Source of the DNA: Flavobacteriales bacterium
GTDB lineage: Bacteria; Bacteroidota; Bacteroidia; NS11-12g; UBA955
Direction of reading: 5' to 3'
DNA: 6,949 nt
Assembly (NCBI GenBank): GCA_947472115.1
Contig: CANIZU010000099.1
Span: forward strand, 1-6,949
The notes below the pieces were generated by a model. It was not told where the DNA came from. It ran no database searches and was given only the letters and a program-made list of their open reading frames with translations. Positions 5,438 through 6,949 of the stretch are shown here, piece after piece (within the stretch, counting starts at the first letter, position 1; each line of letters opens with the position of its first letter). Made by a program: the position numbers and the translations under genes.

Positions 5438-6700
5438 ATGAAAGTCAAGGCAAAAGATCTAGGTATCAACCTTGTGGAGAGTTTCTCCGAATTTAAGGAG
5501 TTTAAAAACATCGACCGCGCCACAATGATGCGCGTTTTAGAAGACGTTTTTCGCAACATTCTGAAAAAGAAGTACGGCAATGATGCCAATTTCGACATCA
5601 TCATCAACACAGAAACAGGTGACATCGAGATGTATCACCTACGCCTGATTGTTGAAGCCGGTGAAGTAGAAGATGAAAACCTTCAAATCGCGTTGGAAGA
5701 TGCCCAAAAATTAGAACCCGACTACGCAGTGGGTGAAGATTGTATTCAGCAAGTTTTCTTGGACGATTTCGGACGTCGTAGCATCTTAAATGCTCGTCAA
5801 GCCCTTATGAGTCGGATCATCGAACTCGAAAAAGACGAACTTTTCAAAAAATACAAAGACAAACGCGGTGAAATCATCACCGGTGAAGTTTATAATGTTT
5901 GGAAACGTGAAATTATGGTACTGGACGATGAAGGCAATGAATTGTCGCTTCCGAAAGACCACATGATTCCTCGCGATATGTACAAAAAAGGCGATACCCT
6001 TCGCGCTGTAATTCACGAAGTGGACATGGACAAAGGGTCTCCAAAAATTATTCTTTCTAGAACCTCTCCAGAATTCTTGGAGCGTTTGTTTGAATTGGAA
6101 GTCCCTGAAATCTTAGACGGTTTAATCACTATCAAAAAAGTTGTTCGCGAACCAGGTGAACGTGCCAAAGTAGCCGTTGAAAGCTACGATGATCGCATCG
6201 ATCCAGTGGGCGCTTGCGTAGGTGTAAAAGGAGCTCGTATTCACGGTATCGTTCGTGAATTGCGCAACGAAAACATCGATGTAATCAACTTCACTACCAA
6301 CACCAATCTTTACATCCAAAGATCTCTTCAACCCGCAGCTATTTCTCGCATCGAATTGAATGAAGAGAAAAAGACTGCCGATGTATTCTTAGAAGCCGAC
6401 CAGGTTTCTTTGGCCATTGGTAAAGGTGGACATAACATCAAATTGGCCGGCAAATTGTGTGGCTACCAAATCGAAGTGTACAGAATGGCCGCCACAATTT
6501 CCGATGAGGATGATGTGGATTTGGACGAATTTTTGGACGAAATCGATACTTGGATCATCGAAGAATTCAAGAAAATTGGTTTGGATTCCGCGAAATCTGT
6601 CATTAATGCCACAGTGGAAGATTTGATGAGAAGAACTGAATTGGAAGAAGAAACCATTATCGAAGTACAGAAGATACTTCGCGTAGAATTTGAAGACTAA
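5438..6700 (+). CDS. nusA: Transcription termination/antitermination factor NusA
   Basis: NusA binds RNA polymerase near the RNA exit channel, prolongs pausing, stimulates intrinsic termination and takes part in antitermination of rRNA operons. It is 420 residues here. In order: the N-terminal polymerase-binding domain (about 1-130, ending in GRRSILNARQALMSRIIELE); an S1 domain (about 143-210, from GEIITGEVYNVW); KH1 with GVKG at 262-265; KH2 with GKGG at 328-331; an acidic stretch at 355-370; and a C-terminal segment (371-415, containing IGLDSAKSVINATVEDL) that looks like a single helix-hairpin-helix acidic repeat. E. coli NusA is 495 residues with two such repeats, so this is the shorter form usual in Bacteroidota. 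The ATG lies 1 nt after the rimP stop, implying coupled translation. Because NusA acts at terminator hairpins, the hairpin in the operon leader is a plausible site of feedback. Confidence 0.97.
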   Translation: MKVKAKDLGINLVESFSEFKEFKNIDRATMMRVLEDVFRNILKKKYGNDANFDIIINTETGDIEMYHLRLIVEAGEVEDENLQIALEDAQKLEPDYAVGEDCIQQVFLDDFGRRSILNARQALMSRIIELEKDELFKKYKDKRGEIITGEVYNVWKREIMVLDDEGNELSLPKDHMIPRDMYKKGDTLRAVIHEVDMDKGSPKIILSRTSPEFLERLFELEVPEILDGLITIKKVVREPGERAKVAVESYDDRIDPVGACVGVKGARIHGIVRELRNENIDVINFTTNTNLYIQRSLQPAAISRIELNEEKKTADVFLEADQVSLAIGKGGHNIKLAGKLCGYQIEVYRMAATISDEDDVDLDEFLDEIDTWIIEEFKKIGLDSAKSVINATVEDLMRRTELEEETIIEVQKILRVEFED

Positions 6701-6711
6701 TTAACCATCAG

Positions 6712-6746
6712 CAAAGCCCCGTGAACCCCAAGGACACGGGGCTTTG
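6712..6746. terminator. Perfect 12-bp hairpin between nusA and infB
   Basis: CAAAGCCCCGTG (6712-6723) pairs without mismatch with CACGGGGCTTTG (6735-6746) around an 11-nt loop, starting 11 nt after the nusA stop. A stem this long and GC-rich is very unlikely by chance. The plus strand has only CTTTG and then AATAAAAAATAG downstream, so it lacks a proper T-run and may be a leaky terminator, an RNA-stability or processing element, or a pause site. On the minus strand no T-rich stretch directly follows the stem. Loop bases CCCC could alternatively pair with GGGG at 6738-6741. Confidence 0.55.
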
Positions 6747-6787
6747 AATAAAAAATAGTGGCGAACACATTGTTCAAAACACAAACC

Positions 6788-6818
6788 TTGGGAATTATTG
6801 TCAATAGAACTAATTTTG
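6788..6818 (+). promoter_or_regulatory. Possible separate promoter for infB
   Basis: TTG at 6788-6790, 20 bp, then TAATTTTG at 6811-6818, an exact TAnnTTTG -7 box with a slightly long spacer. It lies after the nusA hairpin and ends 9 nt before the infB ATG, so any transcript from it would have almost no leader. Together with the hairpin it could set infB expression apart from rimP-nusA. Confidence 0.42.
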
Positions 6819-6827
6819 AAAGAAAAT

Positions 6828-6949
6828 ATGGCGGAATACCGTTTAGCGAAAGTAGCCACAGAATTGAATCGAAGTTTTCAAGCACTTGCCGATTTGTTAA
6901 ATCAGCAAGGCTTCGATGTCATGCCCAAGCCAACAACCAAAATCACCGA
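6828..6949 (+). CDS. infB: Translation initiation factor IF-2, 5' fragment (continues past window)
   Basis: Forty codons are visible, beginning MAEYRLAKVATELNRSFQAL and ending at KPTTKIT. IF-2 is the GTPase that places initiator tRNA on the 30S subunit and promotes subunit joining. Only part of the small N-terminal IF2_N domain is in the window; the pattern of VA-x-x-LN at 9-14, then L-x-x-x-GF-x-V and P-K-P fits that domain, and the position right after rimP-nusA is the conserved operon place of infB. The ATG at 6828 follows an A-rich stretch (GAAAGAAAAT) rather than a Shine-Dalgarno sequence, as is usual in Bacteroidota. The GTPase domain lies outside the window, so the call rests on the N-terminus and gene order. 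The gap to nusA is 127 bp, longer than elsewhere in the operon. Confidence 0.88.
   Translation, partial: MAEYRLAKVATELNRSFQALADLLNQQGFDVMPKPTTKIT

Noticed and set aside
5113..5625. 170-residue open frame antisense to rimP/nusA
   Set aside because: It lies opposite two firmly identified genes, has no recognisable motif, and arises from codon bias on the other strand. The same holds for antisense frames at 109-465, 278-538, 713-922 and 5079-5402.
6697..6885. Small open frame antisense to the nusA-infB gap
   Set aside because: It covers the hairpin and the infB start on the opposite strand and has no start signal or recognisable motif.
1..6949. Defence system, mobile element or CRISPR array
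   Set aside because: All genes are housekeeping or conserved Bacteroidota genes; I found no transposase, integrase, terminal repeats or regularly spaced repeats.

Overview
The window looks like a chromosomal housekeeping segment from a member of the Bacteroidota, most likely Flavobacteriia/Flavobacteriales. The reasons are the short NusA with one C-terminal helix-hairpin-helix-like repeat, a cyclophilin lipoprotein with the helical insert common in this phylum, a DUF2452 protein, a GH3-family enzyme, the lack of Shine-Dalgarno sequences, and a near-perfect Bacteroidota promoter (TTG-N19-TATATTTG) in front of rimP. I see no mobile element, CRISPR array, tRNA or rRNA, and no broken gene. The first and last genes are cut by the window edges.

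Layout: (1) 1-511, the 3' part of asd (aspartate-semialdehyde dehydrogenase), then a DUF2452 gene on the same strand (569-1030). (2) A convergent junction, then a minus-strand pair: a GH3-family acyl-adenylate/amido synthetase (3418-1853) whose stop codon directly abuts the murQ start codon (1852-1052). (3) A divergent 86-bp gap carrying an operator-like dyad, then a plus-strand conserved hypothetical gene (3505-3870) and a cyclophilin-type peptidyl-prolyl isomerase lipoprotein (3917-4795). (4) The rimP-nusA-infB translation/transcription operon (4972 to the window end). It has a strong promoter, a leader hairpin followed by six T's just before rimP, a 1-nt rimP/nusA spacing, and a perfect 12-bp hairpin plus a possible second promoter between nusA and infB.

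How the genes work together: rimP (30S maturation), nusA (pausing, termination and antitermination) and infB (IF2) form the conserved operon linking transcription and translation. The terminator-like leader hairpin suggests that NusA may control its own operon by attenuation. murQ acts in peptidoglycan recycling, and its tight coupling to a GH3 enzyme is the least explained gene partnership here. asd feeds the lysine/diaminopimelate and threonine/methionine pathways but shows no obvious operon partner. I do not see a whole new multi-gene system. The points worth following up are the rimP leader, the nusA-infB hairpin, the GH3-murQ pair and the recurring TTTG just before start codons.
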